DNA of 64,000 nucleotides. It comes from Georgenia satyanarayanai. Lineage in GTDB: Bacteria; Actinomycetota; Actinomycetes; Actinomycetales; Actinomycetaceae. This document shows, piece by piece, positions 31,835 to 39,556 of this stretch. The notes beneath the pieces are model-generated. The model was not told the DNA's origin and did not search any database. It saw nothing but the letters and a program-made list of their open reading frames with translations. How positions within the stretch are numbered: position 1 is the stretch's first letter; every line of letters begins with the position of its first letter. The translations under genes were made by a program, and so were the position numbers. Where the stretch lies: positions 62,001 through 126,000 of the forward strand of contig NZ_UETB01000004.1 of assembly GCF_900116375.1 (NCBI RefSeq). The letters run 5' to 3'.

Positions 31835-32214
31835 CCCCGCCGCCCCTTCTTCGGGGCGCGCTTGGTGAGCTTCTGCACCCACGTCAGCGTCCCGGGCGTC
31901 GGCCGGGAGTCCTTCCCGGAGTGGGCCTCCTGCCACTGCTCCCGCACCGCGCAGGCGTGACAGGTGACTTCCTGTACCTCGAAGCCGCCGCTGTGCGCGC
32001 CGTCGTGGGCCTCGTCGATGTAGTGGCCGCACCCGCCGGCACACTTCGACCGCTCGTGGATGACGTGCGCCTCGGCGAGGAGGGTGTCGGTGGTGGACCA
32101 TCCGCCGTCGCTGATCCGCATGACCTGCAACGGCGGACGGCCTCCCCACGCCTTGGCGGTCTCTACCGCGAGGAGGATCCCCGCCCACCGCTCTTGGCGG
32201 TAGAGCCGCGCAAG
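31831..32214 (-). CDS. Tail assembly chaperone, -1 frameshift extension (GT-like)
   Basis: This is the second frame of the chaperone pair. It is joined to the 5' ORF (32163-32762) by a -1 shift at 32214-32220 to make a 310-aa fusion. The frame reads LARLYRQERWAGILLAVETA right after the slip, with no stop before 31831. It has a Cys/His site (CAGGCGHYIDEAHDG and VTCHACAVREQW) and a basic KLTKRAPKKG end, the pattern of the long chaperone in actinophages. A TTG near 32130 could give a short stand-alone form, but there is no good ribosome site. Confidence 0.85.
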   Translation of the reverse strand, partial: LARLYRQERWAGILLAVETAKAWGGRPPLQVMRISDGGWSTTDTLLAEAHVIHERSKCAGGCGHYIDEAHDGAHSGGFEVQEVTCHACAVREQWQEAHSGKDSRPTPGTLTWVQKLTKRAPKKGRRG

Positions 32215-32762
32215 AAAGGGGCGTCCACGCTCACCGGCTGCGTGTTGGCCAGGGTGGCGGCGACGACGACCTTCTTGACCTGCGGCTCGGACACGCGGCG
32301 GAACTGCTCGAGGAGCTCGTAGGTGACGCCGGCGGGCTCGACGATCTGGGCGGCGACCCTGCGGAGGACCTTCTCGGTGGCGTCGGTGACGCCCTGCTCG
32401 TCGAGGTCGGCCTCGACGCGCGCGATCCAGTCGTCGGAGCGGCCCTCGACGACGACGTCGATGACAGCGCCGGGGGCGGTCATCTGCTCGACGATGCCCT
32501 CGGCCTGCTTGCGGAGGGTGAGGACCTTCTTCTGGTTGCCGGCGCGGGCGGCGAGCTCGATGTCCTCGCCGATGCGGTCGAGCTGGGCCTTGAGGTCGGC
32601 GCGCGCGTAGAGGGTGACGGCGCGGCGGGTCGGCTTCGCGCCGGTGACGAACGCGGCGAAGTCGAACGTCTCGGCGGACAGGGACGCGTCGGGGCCGACG
32701 TCACGGATGCCGTCGGTGAGGGGGGTGCTGGCGGGCTTGGTGCCCAGGGTCTCGTCGGTCAC
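32163..32762 (-). CDS. Tail assembly chaperone, short form (G-like)
   Basis: A 199-aa protein upstream of the tape measure gene. It has a helical core (LYARADLKAQLDRIGEDIELAARAG, LRKQAEGIVEQM) and ends in a Gly/Ser/Arg-rich tail. In the lambda G/GT scheme the short form and a frameshifted long form together bind the tape measure protein. ATG 32762 begins MTDETLGTKPAS. A terminator-like hairpin lies between this gene and the tail tube gene. Confidence 0.88.
   Translation of the reverse strand: MTDETLGTKPASTPLTDGIRDVGPDASLSAETFDFAAFVTGAKPTRRAVTLYARADLKAQLDRIGEDIELAARAGNQKKVLTLRKQAEGIVEQMTAPGAVIDVVVEGRSDDWIARVEADLDEQGVTDATEKVLRRVAAQIVEPAGVTYELLEQFRRVSEPQVKKVVVAATLANTQPVSVDAPFLRGSTAKSGGRGSSSR
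32214..32220 (-). other. Slippery heptamer for programmed -1 frameshift
   Basis: Read on the minus strand, C CCT TTC matches X XXY YYZ in the zero frame of the upstream gene. Slippage re-pairs on CCC TTT and enters the chaperone extension frame. The overlap of the two frames spans 32163-32214, and the site is right before it. Confidence 0.85.
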
Positions 32763-32828
32763 TTCGGGCCTCCACGGCTCTCGTCACTGCTGGATGGGTG
32801 GGTCCACGGCTCGTGTGGTGGTTGGGGG

Positions 32829-32872
32829 CCGGTGGGGGCGCGGAGCCGTGGATGAACACGCGCCCCCACCGG
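32829..32872 (-). terminator. 14-bp hairpin after tail tube gene
   Basis: Arms 32829-32842 and 32859-32872 are perfect complements with a 16-nt loop, starting 7 nt after the tail tube stop codon. No T-run follows on the minus strand, so a partial terminator or 3'-end stabiliser is more likely than a full stop. Confidence 0.65.
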
Positions 32873-32878
32873 GGTCTG

Positions 32879-33394
32879 TCAGCCCGCGGCGGCGATCTTC
32901 TGGAAGCGGAAGAACTCGCCGACCGCGAGGGGGGTGACGTACTTGATGAAGCCGCCACCGTCGGACGGGTCCTGCATGTCGTCGGGGCGGACCGTGTAGA
33001 TCGAGTACTCGTCGGCCGCGGTCCACTCCTCGTCGGGGTCGGGACCGAGGCGGTCCATGACCCACATCTCCTGGCCCTTCTCCTTGAAGAGCGCGAACAC
33101 GGTCTCCGTGTCGGAGTCGGTGAGGGGCCGGCCGTTGGCGTCGAGGTCCCGGAACGGGGTGACGTTCCCCGAGGCCTGCGACTGCGCGAAGTGGGAGTGC
33201 TGCCCCTTCGCGCCGAGCGGCGTGTCGTTGTGGGTCGTGGACCCCGTCGGGGACAGCCGGTAGTCCGACTTGAGGACGTGGTCGTGGATGTCGATGCCGG
33301 CGTTGGCCTCGGTGGCCGTGACGGCCTGGAGGTTCGCGGGCTTGGTGGTGAGGACGGTGACCTTGCGGCCCCCGTCGGCGGCGGTGAACGGCAT
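32879..33394 (-). CDS. Major tail (tube) protein
   Basis: A 171-aa protein. The N-terminal VTVLTTKPANLQAVTATEANAGIDI and the C-terminal VTPLAVGEFFRFQKIAAAG are typical of actinophage tail tube proteins, and the position between the tail terminator gene and the chaperone pair fits. It starts at ATG 33394, 5 nt after the stop of the 59-aa gene. A strong hairpin downstream may raise the level of this abundant protein. Confidence 0.82.
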   Translation of the reverse strand: MPFTAADGGRKVTVLTTKPANLQAVTATEANAGIDIHDHVLKSDYRLSPTGSTTHNDTPLGAKGQHSHFAQSQASGNVTPFRDLDANGRPLTDSDTETVFALFKEKGQEMWVMDRLGPDPDEEWTAADEYSIYTVRPDDMQDPSDGGGFIKYVTPLAVGEFFRFQKIAAAG

Positions 33395-33398
33395 GGGC

Positions 33399-33578
33399 TC
33401 AGCCCTCCTGTCGGTCGGTGGCGGAGCCCGTGACGGGCGGCGCCTTGGGGGTGGGCCCGCCCGAGGGCGGGGTCTTGCGGAACGGCTTGGACAGGCGCGG
33501 GTGCTCCATCCACGCCTCGGGGACGGAGACCCGCGCCCCGGTGTCCTTGCGGTAGACCAGGACCTTGCTCGTGGCCAT
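33399..33578 (-). CDS. 59-aa basic protein upstream of tail tube gene
   Basis: Starts MATSKVLVYRKDTGARVSV with the KPFRKTPPSGG middle and a Pro/Thr-rich tail. A GAGGAGG ribosome site lies before ATG 33578. Small genes of this size are common just before the tail tube gene in actinophages. The function is unknown. Confidence 0.65.
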   Translation of the reverse strand: MATSKVLVYRKDTGARVSVPEAWMEHPRLSKPFRKTPPSGGPTPKAPPVTGSATDRQEG

Positions 33579-33588
33579 GGGTGCCTCC

Positions 33589-33993
33589 TCAGGCGGTGGT
33601 CGAGTAGTACAGCGGCAGGAAGTACCTGGCCGGCGTGGTGTCGGGGTCCTTCTGGACGGGGACCTCGGTGTCGGTGCGCTCCCGCAGCCGCACCCACGGC
33701 GTCAGTGCGGCGCCCTCGAGGCGTTCCCGGACGACGCCGATCGCGGCGAGGAGCCAGCTGGTGGTGCCGGCGACGACGGTGACCTGCGGGTTCCAGGTGA
33801 GGTGCCCGCCCGGGTCGTCGGAGACGGGCCGCTCGACGGTGGGGCGGCCGGCGGTGGCCCACACGACGACGTAGGGGTAGACGCGGCCCTGTGGGTCGGC
33901 GGGTGGGTGCGGGGGGACCTCGCCGTCGTACAAGGTGACCGTGGCCCCGGTGAGCCGCGCGAGGAGCGCAGCGTGGAGGTCGGCCGCGGTCAC
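33589..33993 (-). CDS. Tail terminator-like protein
   Basis: A 134-aa protein of alpha/beta type (DLHAALLARLTGATVTLYDGEVP, YPYVVVWATAGRPTVERPV, VTVVAGTTSWLLAAIGVVRERLEG). Length, motif order and position between the gp10-like gene and the tail tube gene match the tail completion/terminator proteins. GTG 33993 overlaps the preceding stop by 4 nt. Confidence 0.7.
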   Translation of the reverse strand: MTAADLHAALLARLTGATVTLYDGEVPPHPPADPQGRVYPYVVVWATAGRPTVERPVSDDPGGHLTWNPQVTVVAGTTSWLLAAIGVVRERLEGAALTPWVRLRERTDTEVPVQKDPDTTPARYFLPLYYSTTA

Positions 33994-34352
33994 AGGACGC
34001 TCCCGCCGAGCTGCGCGATGGCCTCGATGAAGACGGGCTCGTGGCGGTCGGCGGCGGGGAACAGGAACGGCTGCGCCGCCATCTTCGAGGTGCCCAGCTC
34101 CTGCCAGAGGCCATAGGACGCGGTAGGGCCCACCTCGGCGGACATCTCGCCGTGGCGACCGTCGCCGGTCACGGTGGTGGAGATGGAGGACTGCAGGTTG
34201 CCGAACTCATAGGGCGCGGCGATCTGCGCGTCCCGCTGAATGTCGAGTGCGGTCTTGCGGACCGCCTTGGAGGCCTTGGCGCCGACGTGGCCGGCAGCGT
34301 TGGTGAGGGTGGCGGCGAGCTCGCGGACCTCGGAGGTGTCGAAGTCGATCAC
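33990..34352 (-). CDS. HK97 gp10-like neck protein
   Basis: A 120-aa protein with an N-terminal helix (SEVRELAATLTNAAGHVGAKASKAVRKTA), the APYEFGNLQSSI segment typical of HK97 gp10-like proteins (the A-P-x-x-x-G-x-L-x-x-S signature) and a closing TASYGLWQELGTSKMAAQPFL. This family joins head and tail. GTG 34352 overlaps the upstream TGA. Confidence 0.82.
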   Translation of the reverse strand: MIDFDTSEVRELAATLTNAAGHVGAKASKAVRKTALDIQRDAQIAAPYEFGNLQSSISTTVTGDGRHGEMSAEVGPTASYGLWQELGTSKMAAQPFLFPAADRHEPVFIEAIAQLGGSVL

Positions 34353-34810
34353 GGCTCCTCCTGGGCGGGCTGGTTCGTCAGGTCGAGGTCGCAGTACAGG
34401 TCCCGCTCGAACCGGTGCGAGGCGTGCGTGACACCGGTGACGGTGAGGACCTTCCCGACCAGCTGGGGGTCGTCGGGGCACTCGTCGACGCGGACCCTGG
34501 CGCCGACGGGTGTCTCGGCGGCGTCGGCGGCGACGGCGAAGAGGTAGGCGCGGGGGGAGACGTCCTGCCCGGCCGCGTCGCGGGACTGCTCGCGGGTGGT
34601 GAGCGCCTGCGCACGGAAGGCGCCGACGTGGACCTGTGCGCCCGGGCCTGGGTCGGCGGGGGTGGTGGGCCCGGTCTGGGGGTCCCAGCCACCGGCGGCC
34701 GCGGCCGTGGGGGCGGTGATGGTGCACCGCCCGGTGAGGGTGCCGGTCGCGACGGGCTGGTGGTGGGCGGACCAGTCGGGGTGGATGACCCTGGTGGACG
34801 GGAAGGGCAT
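34349..34810 (-). CDS. Head-tail stopper-like protein (DUF6093-type)
   Basis: A 153-aa beta-rich protein with a loop of Ala/Pro/Gly (PTAAAAGGWDPQTGPTTP) and an ARVRVDECPDDPQLVGKVLTVTGV core, which is the pattern of actinophage head-to-tail stopper proteins. It lies between the connector and gp10-like genes, which supports the role. ATG 34810. Confidence 0.7.
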   Translation of the reverse strand: MPFPSTRVIHPDWSAHHQPVATGTLTGRCTITAPTAAAAGGWDPQTGPTTPADPGPGAQVHVGAFRAQALTTREQSRDAAGQDVSPRAYLFAVAADAAETPVGARVRVDECPDDPQLVGKVLTVTGVTHASHRFERDLYCDLDLTNQPAQEEP

Positions 34811-34813
34811 GGG

Positions 34814-35185
34814 TCACCGCCAGGGGTGGAACTCGAGGACGCCGATGCTGTCGCCGTCGTCTTCGTCGGTCTCGGCGCGTTCCTGGGCGGCGCGGGCACG
34901 GTGGCCGGCGGCTTGGGCGCGGAGCTCGGCGGCGACCTTGACGCCGTCGGTGGTGAGGTCCTGGGTGCGGATGACCTTCCCGACGAGCGCCTCGGACACG
35001 GCGATGGCGTCGAGGGCGTCAGCTGCGGCGAGGCGGACCCGCCATCTGTCCGTGGTATCGATCTCGAGCTGCGGGTCGGGGATGTCGTTGAGGGCGAGGT
35101 AGCCGGTGAGGTGGTCATCGGTGAGGACCTGGCGGTCGGGGTCGACGTCAGCGAGGAGGAGTCGGAGCGTGTCGAGCGGGACCAT
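34814..35185 (-). CDS. Head-tail connector protein
   Basis: A 123-aa, mainly helical protein (LDTLRLLLADVDPDRQVLTDDHLTGYLAL, RVRLAAADALDAIAVSEALVGKV) with an acidic tail. The phage connector gp6-type fold is all-helical and begins this way. It is the first gene after the capsid gene and its large inverted repeat. ATG 35185. Confidence 0.72.
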   Translation of the reverse strand: MVPLDTLRLLLADVDPDRQVLTDDHLTGYLALNDIPDPQLEIDTTDRWRVRLAAADALDAIAVSEALVGKVIRTQDLTTDGVKVAAELRAQAAGHRARAAQERAETDEDDGDSIGVLEFHPWR

Positions 35186-35203
35186 CTGTCCTCCTCAGGG
35201 AGT

Positions 35204-35318
35204 GGGTGGTTGGGGCGCAGGTCGGTGTGTGCGGGAGAGAAAGGAACCCGGCATGGCTCCCCCTGAACCGCCTTCACGCAACAGTGCGGCCGGGGACGTG
35301 TTGACGCCCCAACCACCC
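35204..35318 (-). repeat. 14-bp inverted repeat between capsid and connector genes
   Basis: Arms 35204-35217 and 35305-35318 are perfect complements separated by 87 nt, and fill the only long gap of the head operon (148 nt). In the mRNA it would form a large stem just after the capsid gene, so it may limit read-through or stabilise the capsid message. No gene is seen in the loop. Confidence 0.6.
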
Positions 35319-35333
35319 GGGGTGGCGGCCTGG

Positions 35334-36461
35334 TCAGGCCTGGCCGGTGGCGGCGTAGGTGTGGATCGGGTCCACGTTCGCCGAGCCGACGACGTGACGG
35401 ACGCGGTAGAACACGCCGTCCTCGTTGAACGACCCCTCGGTCGGGTCGATCGACCCGCCGCCCGGACGGTTGCCGGCGTCGTTCTTGATGCGGATGTCCG
35501 GCGTCTCGTGCCCGCGGAGGAACGCGACCGCGATGGCCGGGCGGGGCCCGTTCGGCTCGGGGAGCACGAACCAGGCGAGGCCCTTGATGCGGCGGTTGAC
35601 CTCGAGGCGGATGCTGACGTTCCGCAGCGGGTTCGGCTCCACGACCGTCTTGTTGCCGGTGACGGTGCGGATCTCGGTCGCGTTGAGGATCTGACGGGCC
35701 GTCATCTCCTGCGCCGGGCCGACGACGAGCACGAGGCCACCGTCCGGCGGCACGAGGTTGCCCTCGTCGTCCTCCCGGGTGGAGACCTTCGTGATGGCCG
35801 CGCCGAGGTTCGCGTGGTCGAGGACCTTCGCCTCGGGCGCGTTCCCGTTGTCCGCCTTGAAGAACTCCGGGTTGGGGGCGCCCGTGGCCGGGACGACGAG
35901 CCGCTCGAGCGCGGTGACGTCCTCGGTGATGCCGGCGGCGGCGGCGAAGTTCGACGGGATGCGCTGCAGCTCGTCGAGGTCGTCGTTGATGCTGGCCTCC
36001 CACGAGAACCCGAACCGGCGGCCGAACTTGGCGACCTCGATCTGGTACTCGCGGGTGTCGTGCACAGCCTCGGGGTACTCGGTGAGCTCGGGGACGCGCT
36101 CGAGGGCCGTGCGGCCACCGAGGAGATCGACGAGCTTCTTCGGCTTGAAGTTCCGGACCGTGGTGCGGGTCGCGAACCCGGCCCACTGGGGGGTCTGGGC
36201 GCGGTAGGCCGCGAGGAGCTCACGGTCGAGGACGTCGCCGGTGACCGACCGGAACAGGTCGGACGTGGACAGGGCCTCGCGGACGAGGAGCGCGGCGCGC
36301 TCGGAGCCGTCCCAGGCGCGGCCCCACATGGCGGCGGCCTCGACGATGGCCTGCGCGCGCTTGGGGGAGTACTGGCGGCGCTGGGTGGGGGAGGCACCGA
36401 GGAGGGTGCCCGCGTCGGTGAGCCCGAACGACTCGCCGACGTTGATGATGCTGCTGCTCAT
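35334..36461 (-). CDS. Major capsid protein
   Basis: A 375-aa protein of HK97-fold type by size and order. Marks are a helical N-terminal region (KRAQAIVEAAAMWGRAWDG), the KPKKLVDLLGGRTALERVPELTEYPE segment, the Phe-rich GRRFGFSWEASINDDL strand, and a C-terminal WFVLPEPNGPRPAIAVAFLRGHE with the domain that follows. I can match it to Mu gpT-like/phage major head families in outline only. It starts at ATG 36461, 10 nt after the decoration gene stop. Confidence 0.85.
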   Translation of the reverse strand: MSSSIINVGESFGLTDAGTLLGASPTQRRQYSPKRAQAIVEAAAMWGRAWDGSERAALLVREALSTSDLFRSVTGDVLDRELLAAYRAQTPQWAGFATRTTVRNFKPKKLVDLLGGRTALERVPELTEYPEAVHDTREYQIEVAKFGRRFGFSWEASINDDLDELQRIPSNFAAAAGITEDVTALERLVVPATGAPNPEFFKADNGNAPEAKVLDHANLGAAITKVSTREDDEGNLVPPDGGLVLVVGPAQEMTARQILNATEIRTVTGNKTVVEPNPLRNVSIRLEVNRRIKGLAWFVLPEPNGPRPAIAVAFLRGHETPDIRIKNDAGNRPGGGSIDPTEGSFNEDGVFYRVRHVVGSANVDPIHTYAATGQA

Positions 36462-36471
36462 GGGGGCCTCC

Positions 36472-36810
36472 TCAGACCTGGGCGAGAGCGACGCGGATGA
36501 CGCCGGCGCCGGAGCCCTTGGTCTCCAGCGCGTAGCCGAACAGGGTGTTGTCCGTGGCGGTCGCCGTGAGGGCGTTGCCGGACGTGATGTAGACGGGCGT
36601 GCCGACCGAGGCGATGGCGCCGGTGACGGGCAGGTCGTAGGCGCCGTGGCGCCACACCGAGGCGTAGCCCTCCGGGTTGCCGCCCTGGCCCTCCTTGGTG
36701 ACGGTGACACCGATGAGGGAGCCGACCTTGACGGGGGCGCCGGACTCGGTGTTGTTGGGGACGGGGAGGGACACCTTGAGGCCCTCGTGGAACGCGACGT
36801 TCTTGGCCAT
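36472..36810 (-). CDS. Capsid decoration protein (DUF2190-like)
   Basis: A 112-aa beta protein. VSLPVPNNTESGAPVKVGSL, GVTVTKEG, DLPVTGAIASVGTPVYIT and LFGYALETKGSGAGVIRVAL follow the DUF2190 family, beta-barrel decoration proteins that stabilise heads. It lies between the protease-scaffold and major capsid genes. ATG 36810, two nt from the previous stop. Confidence 0.83.
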   Translation of the reverse strand: MAKNVAFHEGLKVSLPVPNNTESGAPVKVGSLIGVTVTKEGQGGNPEGYASVWRHGAYDLPVTGAIASVGTPVYITSGNALTATATDNTLFGYALETKGSGAGVIRVALAQV

Positions 36811-36811
36811 G

Positions 36812-38098
36812 TCAGGCCTCCTTCACGGTGCGGCCGAACGCGCCGCCGACGGCGGCGTCGATGGCGGACTCCGACACGGCGGTGTCGCCGCCGGTGAACT
36901 GGGTGTCGCCGCCGAGGCCACGGACGCGGCCGGTGCCGGCCGCCTCCTGGGCGGCGGCAGCGGCCTCGGTGACCGCAGTGGTGAACGCGGCCTGGTCGAG
37001 GCGCCCGTCCTCCCCGAGGGGCAGGTCGGCGAGGAGGCCACGGGCCTCCAGGGCGTTGAAGTCGTGGTCGGCCTCGGCGATGATCCGGGCCGCGCGCTCA
37101 CGGTCGGTCTCGCGGTGGGCCTCGGTGACGGCGGTGCGGGCCTCGTCACGTTCGCGGGTGAGGGTGTCGCGCTCGGACTCGAGCGCGGTGGCCCGGCCGG
37201 CGTCCGTCTCGAGCTGACGCAGTCGCGTCTCCTCGATCTGGATGGATGCCATGGTGTCCTCCTTGAGGGACTCGGTGGCGGTGGACTGCCCGGCCGGACG
37301 GCTCGGGACACTTTCGGTGACGGGCACGTAGGTCACGACCCGCTGCACTTCGACGGGGGTGCCGTCGAGGGCGGTCGCGACGTCGTTCGTCACGGTGTAC
37401 GTCTGCGTGTAGGTGCCGCTGTTGCCGCCGTTCTCGACCTCGAACGTGACGGTGCGGGCGGTCTCGTCGTAGTCGATGACGTAGGCGTACTGGCCCGAGC
37501 CGGTGGCGTGCGCGTCACGGACGAGTTGGCGGAGCTCCTCGGACCGCTGCTGGTTCGACGCCTCGACGACGGTCGCCTCGGTGACGATCAGTGGGGACCG
37601 TTCCCGGGCGGACTCGTAGACCTCGCGGATGCGGCCACCGCGACCGGCCTTCGTGACGAAGTCGACCGAGATGGCCTGGTCGATGGACTCGATGATCGGC
37701 TTGCCGGTCGCTGGGTCCGCGGACTCGGACACGGTGGCGCCGGCACGGATGCTGCAGCCGATGGCGTCCTTCATCTCGTGGAGGACCTCGCGCCAGGGGC
37801 CGAAGGGCTTGGCCTCGGCGACGAGCTCTCCGCCGTCCCAGCGGGCGTCCTCGACGGTGACGGCGGCGAGGTCCTTGATGGACCGCTCGGGGCGGTCGTA
37901 CATCTCGGTCTCGCCGGGGTGGTCGGCGAACATGGGGGTGCCGGCGGGGAAGACCTTGTTGGTGGCGGCGGCCTCGAGGACCTCGGCCGGGTAGACGCCG
38001 GAGGAGCCGACGCCGGGGGTGATGAGGGTGATGAGCATGTTGCCGGACGTGCCGGTCCCGGTGAGGGTGGCGGACTCGCGAATGGTGCTGGTAGCCAC
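36812..38098 (-). CDS. Prohead protease fused to scaffold-like region
   Basis: A 428-aa protein. Residues about 10-165 look like a head maturation protease (GTPMFADHPGETEM, SIKDLAAVTVEDARWDGG, AIGCSIRAGATV); His in ADHP and Ser in GCSIR are candidate catalytic residues. Residues about 180-260 are beta-rich, and from 265 a long charged coiled coil (QIEETRLRQLETDAGRATAL, then RDTLTRERDEART) of scaffold type ends in a Gly-rich tail. Such fusions help capsid assembly. GTG 38098 has AAGGGAG 6 nt upstream. Confidence 0.75.
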   Translation of the reverse strand: MATSTIRESATLTGTGTSGNMLITLITPGVGSSGVYPAEVLEAAATNKVFPAGTPMFADHPGETEMYDRPERSIKDLAAVTVEDARWDGGELVAEAKPFGPWREVLHEMKDAIGCSIRAGATVSESADPATGKPIIESIDQAISVDFVTKAGRGGRIREVYESARERSPLIVTEATVVEASNQQRSEELRQLVRDAHATGSGQYAYVIDYDETARTVTFEVENGGNSGTYTQTYTVTNDVATALDGTPVEVQRVVTYVPVTESVPSRPAGQSTATESLKEDTMASIQIEETRLRQLETDAGRATALESERDTLTRERDEARTAVTEAHRETDRERAARIIAEADHDFNALEARGLLADLPLGEDGRLDQAAFTTAVTEAAAAAQEAAGTGRVRGLGGDTQFTGGDTAVSESAIDAAVGGAFGRTVKEA

Positions 38099-38115
38099 GG
38101 TGGCTCCCTTCCGGG

Positions 38116-38322
38116 ATGCTGGGGGGCGTGGGGCTGGATGACGCGAACGACGCGCGCGGTGAGCCTGGGGCGTGCCCTGGGCACGACTTCGTGCTGCAGT
38201 CGATGAAGGCGACGGCCGCGGGGACCGAGATGGTGCACGAGTGCACGCTGTGCGGGGCCGTGACGTTCCGGGCGCCAGGCTGGTCGACGAGGGGGGAGAC
38301 CTCGCCCGGGCTGTCGTTCTAG
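38116..38322 (+). CDS. Small zinc-binding protein on opposite strand
   Basis: A 68-aa protein with CPGHDF followed, after 21 residues, by ECTLCGAVTF, a likely C-x2-H...C-x2-C zinc knuckle. It lies on the plus strand between the protease-scaffold and MuF genes and shares CTAG (38319-38322) with the MuF stop. The start is ATG 38116 or GTG 38128; the ribosome site is weak. Zinc-knuckle mini-genes in the same place are common in actinophages, so a real gene is likely. Confidence 0.55.
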   Translation: MLGGVGLDDANDARGEPGACPGHDFVLQSMKATAAGTEMVHECTLCGAVTFRAPGWSTRGETSPGLSF

Positions 38323-39365
38323 GCCGCCCTCGGAGCCTTGCTGGGCACCATGCTGTCGCGCCACCCGTCCGTGGTGCGGCGGGTCGTCCACGCCTCGCGC
38401 GGGTAGTCACCGCGGAGCCACGCGGCGTGGCCCTTGTCGCCGAGGATGCCCCGCTGCTGGTCGACGGTCAGGCTGTCGAACCATGCGTCGGCGTCCGGGG
38501 TGGAGTCGGACGGGTCGGTGATTCCGGTGAAGCCGAGCTCGGCCCACGTCTTCGTCTTCGGCACCCGCGCGCACCGGCCCTGCTGGTGGTCGAGCGGGCC
38601 GGGCTCGTTGAGCGCGTGGACGGTGCCGTGGTTCGCGACGCACGACCGGCACGTGGAGGGGTCGAGGTGCGCGACCCACGTCCACCCGGTGAGGACGTCG
38701 GCGTTCGCCTGGTCCGTGACCTGCTGGGCGGTGCGGGCGGCGTCGAGCATCTCCGTGCGGGAGATGGTGAGCGCCCGGGTGAGGCCCCCGTTGAACCGGT
38801 CCTCGAGGCCGCGGACCATGCGCCGTGCGGCGGCCCTGGGGTTCTCGCCGACGGCGATGCCGCGGAGGAGCTCGCGGCGGATCGCGGCGGCCGCCTCGGT
38901 GCCGATGGGGCGGGACTGGGCGGTGATCCGCTGCGTGGCCCGCTCGACCATGGCCGCGATCTGCACGGGGTCGGCGCGGACGAGCGTGGCCTGCAGCTCG
39001 GCGCGGCGGATCCCGGTGAGCTGGGAGGCGATCATGTCGTGCTCGGCGCGGGCGGCGTAGTCGATGACGACCTGCACGTCCTGGCCGATGGTGATGCCGG
39101 TGCCCTCGGCGAGCCGGTCGAGGGCCTGCGCGGTGGCCTCCATGGCAGCCTGCGCGCGCTGGGAGCGGATCACCATGGTGCGGGTGACGCGGCCGCGCTG
39201 GGCGCCGAGGGCGAGGTCGGTGACGGCGGCGTCGAGCTCGCCGACCACCTGCTCCCACGCCAGTCCCCAGGCCTCGACGAGGCGGCGGGTGCGGGTGTCG
39301 GTGACGCCGGTGAGGAGCTGGTTGAGCTCGTTCTCGATGCGGAGGGTGTCGCGGTTGATGGCCAC
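38319..39365 (-). CDS. MuF-like minor head protein (SPP1 gp7 family)
   Basis: A 348-aa protein. It begins with an alpha-helical region (INRDTLRIENELNQLLTGVTDTRTRRLVEAW) and has the gp7/MuF core at about 205-275 (LTISRTEMLDAARTAQQ, WVAHLDPSTCRSCVANHG, GRCARVPKTKT), with the Cys-x2-Cys and His of the family. These proteins bind the portal and enter the prohead. GTG 39365 has GGGGGGA upstream. The stop is shared with the plus-strand gene at 38116. Confidence 0.85.
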   Translation of the reverse strand: MAINRDTLRIENELNQLLTGVTDTRTRRLVEAWGLAWEQVVGELDAAVTDLALGAQRGRVTRTMVIRSQRAQAAMEATAQALDRLAEGTGITIGQDVQVVIDYAARAEHDMIASQLTGIRRAELQATLVRADPVQIAAMVERATQRITAQSRPIGTEAAAAIRRELLRGIAVGENPRAAARRMVRGLEDRFNGGLTRALTISRTEMLDAARTAQQVTDQANADVLTGWTWVAHLDPSTCRSCVANHGTVHALNEPGPLDHQQGRCARVPKTKTWAELGFTGITDPSDSTPDADAWFDSLTVDQQRGILGDKGHAAWLRGDYPREAWTTRRTTDGWRDSMVPSKAPRAA

Positions 39366-39367
39366 GG

Positions 39368-39556
39368 TCAGTCCCCCCGCACCTCGACGGTGCCGTCCTC
39401 CTTCGCGGGGCGACGGCACTGGCAGGAACGGCGGGCGCAGTAGGTGCGCGGCTCCTTCTCGCCGAGCACGTGATCCACGACGAGGATGCAGGGCTCGACC
39501 GCGTCTGCGGGGACGACGTACTCACCCGCGCGGAGTGTCCCCTTGATGTCCGTCAT
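39368..39556 (-). CDS. 62-aa Cys-rich protein between portal and MuF
   Basis: A small protein with a beta-rich start (DIKGTLRAGEYVVPADAVEP) and Cys residues in CARRSCQCRRP. ATG 39556 and GTG 39559 both overlap the portal stop. It may be a head-tail accessory protein; no family is recognised. Confidence 0.6.
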   Translation of the reverse strand: MTDIKGTLRAGEYVVPADAVEPCILVVDHVLGEKEPRTYCARRSCQCRRPAKEDGTVEVRGD

